DNA from: an uncultured Schlesneria sp.
GTDB taxonomy: Bacteria > Planctomycetota > Planctomycetia > Planctomycetales > Planctomycetaceae
Length of the DNA: 33,795 nt
Direction: 5' to 3'
Assembly: GCA_903834925.1 (NCBI GenBank)
Contig: CAILLA010000135.1
Location: 1 to 33,795, forward strand
Position numbers and translations under genes: made by a program. Positions 32,892 through 33,795 of this stretch are shown piece by piece (position 1 is the first letter of the stretch; every line of letters starts with the position of its first letter). The notes under the pieces are model-generated. The model did not search any database, was not told the DNA's origin, and saw nothing but the letters and a program-made list of their open reading frames with translations.

Positions 32892-33603
32892 GTTGGTCGT
32901 CATCGTCGAAGGAGAAACCGAGCAGACGTTCGTCCGAGATCAACTGGCGGCACACCTTGCACTCCACGGTACGACTGTTTGGGCTGTTCTGCCGGGCAAG
33001 AATCGAAGTCATGGCGGCGTAAAAAAATGGGAAGTCGCTCGACGGGACATCATTCGCACGCTCAAAGAGGGACGGTATTGCTCGTCCATGTTCGACTATT
33101 ACGCGATGCCGACCGATTGGCCGGGCCGAAAGGAATCCGCCGCCATGCCGTGGCAACAACGGGCGCATCACGTGGAGGGACTAATTCTCACGGAGATCGC
33201 TGCGGAAATGGGAGGGAAATTTGATCCGAAACATCTGATTCCTTATGTTCAGCTCCATGAATTTGAAGCCTTGGCATTTGCAAACGTCCAGGCTCTCGCC
33301 TCAGTTTTATCGCCACTTACGCATCGTCGGGCCGAAACTCTGATTGCGGATTTCACAAAAATTCTGGAAGAAGCCGGCGACCCCGAAGCCATTAACGACG
33401 GATACGAAACCTGCCCCTCACGTCGTATTGCCAAAGTGGTTCCGGCCTACAAGAAACGTGCCCAAGGTCCCATCGTGACCCGCCGCATCGGTCTGGAAGT
33501 CCTTCGCGAGCGATGTAATCATTTTGCATCGTGGCTCGATCGACTCGAAAAGATTGGAACGAAAAGCAGTGCTGCCTCCAGCAGTGATACTATCCCTGAT
33601 TGA
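32884..33603 (+). CDS. DUF4276 protein (TOPRIM-like), partner of the ATPase
   Basis: This 239-residue protein starts MNELVVIVEGETEQTFV, the hallmark of DUF4276. GTG at 32884 is the start, with a strong GGGGAGGA 8 bases upstream inside the ATPase gene. Family motifs: EGETE (Glu 9-Glu 13), FDYYAMPTDWPG (Asp 71, Asp 78) and LHEFEALAF (Glu 126, Glu 128). These acidic residues resemble the metal-binding set of TOPRIM nucleases such as the OLD C-terminal domain. A basic, Arg/Lys-rich C-terminal part (about 155-225) could bind nucleic acid. It is likely the effector nuclease or a regulator of the upstream ATPase. Nuclease activity is not established for this family as far as I know. Confidence 0.88.
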   Translation: MNELVVIVEGETEQTFVRDQLAAHLALHGTTVWAVLPGKNRSHGGVKKWEVARRDIIRTLKEGRYCSSMFDYYAMPTDWPGRKESAAMPWQQRAHHVEGLILTEIAAEMGGKFDPKHLIPYVQLHEFEALAFANVQALASVLSPLTHRRAETLIADFTKILEEAGDPEAINDGYETCPSRRIAKVVPAYKKRAQGPIVTRRIGLEVLRERCNHFASWLDRLEKIGTKSSAASSSDTIPD

Positions 33604-33795
33604 ATCTTCTCAACCGCGAGAAACACTTCGGTTCAGATCGAACATGCCTCAGAGGTTTTTGATATAATTTGTGGATGTGTAACGCCGTGGAGGACTATTC
33701 AAAACGGTACTGACGCGACGTGCCACTGCATCGGAGTCTTCTCCGACGCAGTGTCTACGAACTTCAAACTCGCGATTGAAGGCCACCGAGTGATC
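33604..33795. other. Right-edge intergenic sequence
   Basis: There is no gene in these 192 bases; the frame is broken throughout. The only structure is the REP-like palindrome annotated at 33724-33753. Confidence 0.4.
33724..33753. repeat. REP-like palindrome 3
   Basis: CACTGCATCGGAG / CTCCGACGCAGTG around a TCTT loop has one mismatch in 13 bp. The sequence TGCCACTGCATCGGAG is identical to the inner part of the hairpin at 23746-23795, and the outer six bases and loop match the one at 23705-23734. This supports a dispersed repeat family. Confidence 0.65.

Overview
The window looks like a chromosomal piece of a planctomycete (Planctomycetota). The evidence is the gene content: a DUF1549/DUF1553 protein next to a DUF1501 protein, a second lone DUF1501 protein, a tandem DUF1080 protein, Tat-type leaders, FHA and hybrid-kinase signalling genes, long gene-poor gaps with palindromic repeats, and frequent GTG/TTG starts. 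Moderate GC content and codon use look even across most of the window. I cannot name the species; a Schlesneria-like relative is only a guess.

Region 1 (about 0.3-7.4 kb) is the highlight, a complete RNA-repair locus. On the minus strand, in transcription order, it holds rsr (Ro60/TROVE-vWA protein), two tandem non-coding RNAs, rtcB (RNA ligase) and rtcA (RNA 3'-phosphate cyclase). Divergent from rsr is rtcR, the CARF-domain sigma-54 activator. The two RNAs fold as Y RNAs whose far end is a circularly permuted tRNA: T arm, then 3' acceptor strand, then 5' acceptor strand, then D arm, with the anticodon stem opening into a long closing stem. A near-consensus -24/-12 promoter lies upstream of rsr. 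A 14-bp perfect palindrome at enhancer distance is a candidate RtcR site. Two 135-bp long-armed inverted repeats lie at the two ends of the operon, one in the rsr leader and one just past rtcA. The likely logic is that RtcR senses RNA damage and activates sigma-54 transcription of Ro protein, its Y RNAs and the end-healing and ligation enzymes together.

Region 2 (7.4-15.9 kb) holds a multi-zinc-ribbon protein on the minus strand, then a secreted tandem DUF1080 protein, a TPR-DUF1549-DUF1553 protein and its partner DUF1501 protein. This is a typical planctomycete secreted/periplasmic cluster of poorly known function.

Region 3 (15.9-23.7 kb) has a small membrane protein, then a same-strand signalling run: hybrid histidine kinase (PAS-PAS-HisKA-HATPase-REC-REC-HPt), a twin-FHA protein, and a response regulator with an RsbW-like ATPase output. 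A secreted double alpha/beta-hydrolase protein follows.

Region 4 (23.7-28.6 kb) holds terminator/REP-like hairpins, a lone DUF1501 protein, and a DUF3592-mgtA pair (Mg2+-type P-ATPase).

Region 5 (28.6-33.8 kb) looks accessory. It has a repeat-rich gap, a VapB-like antitoxin with a truncated VapC toxin, an unidentified zinc-ribbon protein, and an overlapping ABC-type ATPase plus DUF4276 (TOPRIM-like) pair that resembles a two-gene defence module. A REP-like hairpin lies at the right edge.
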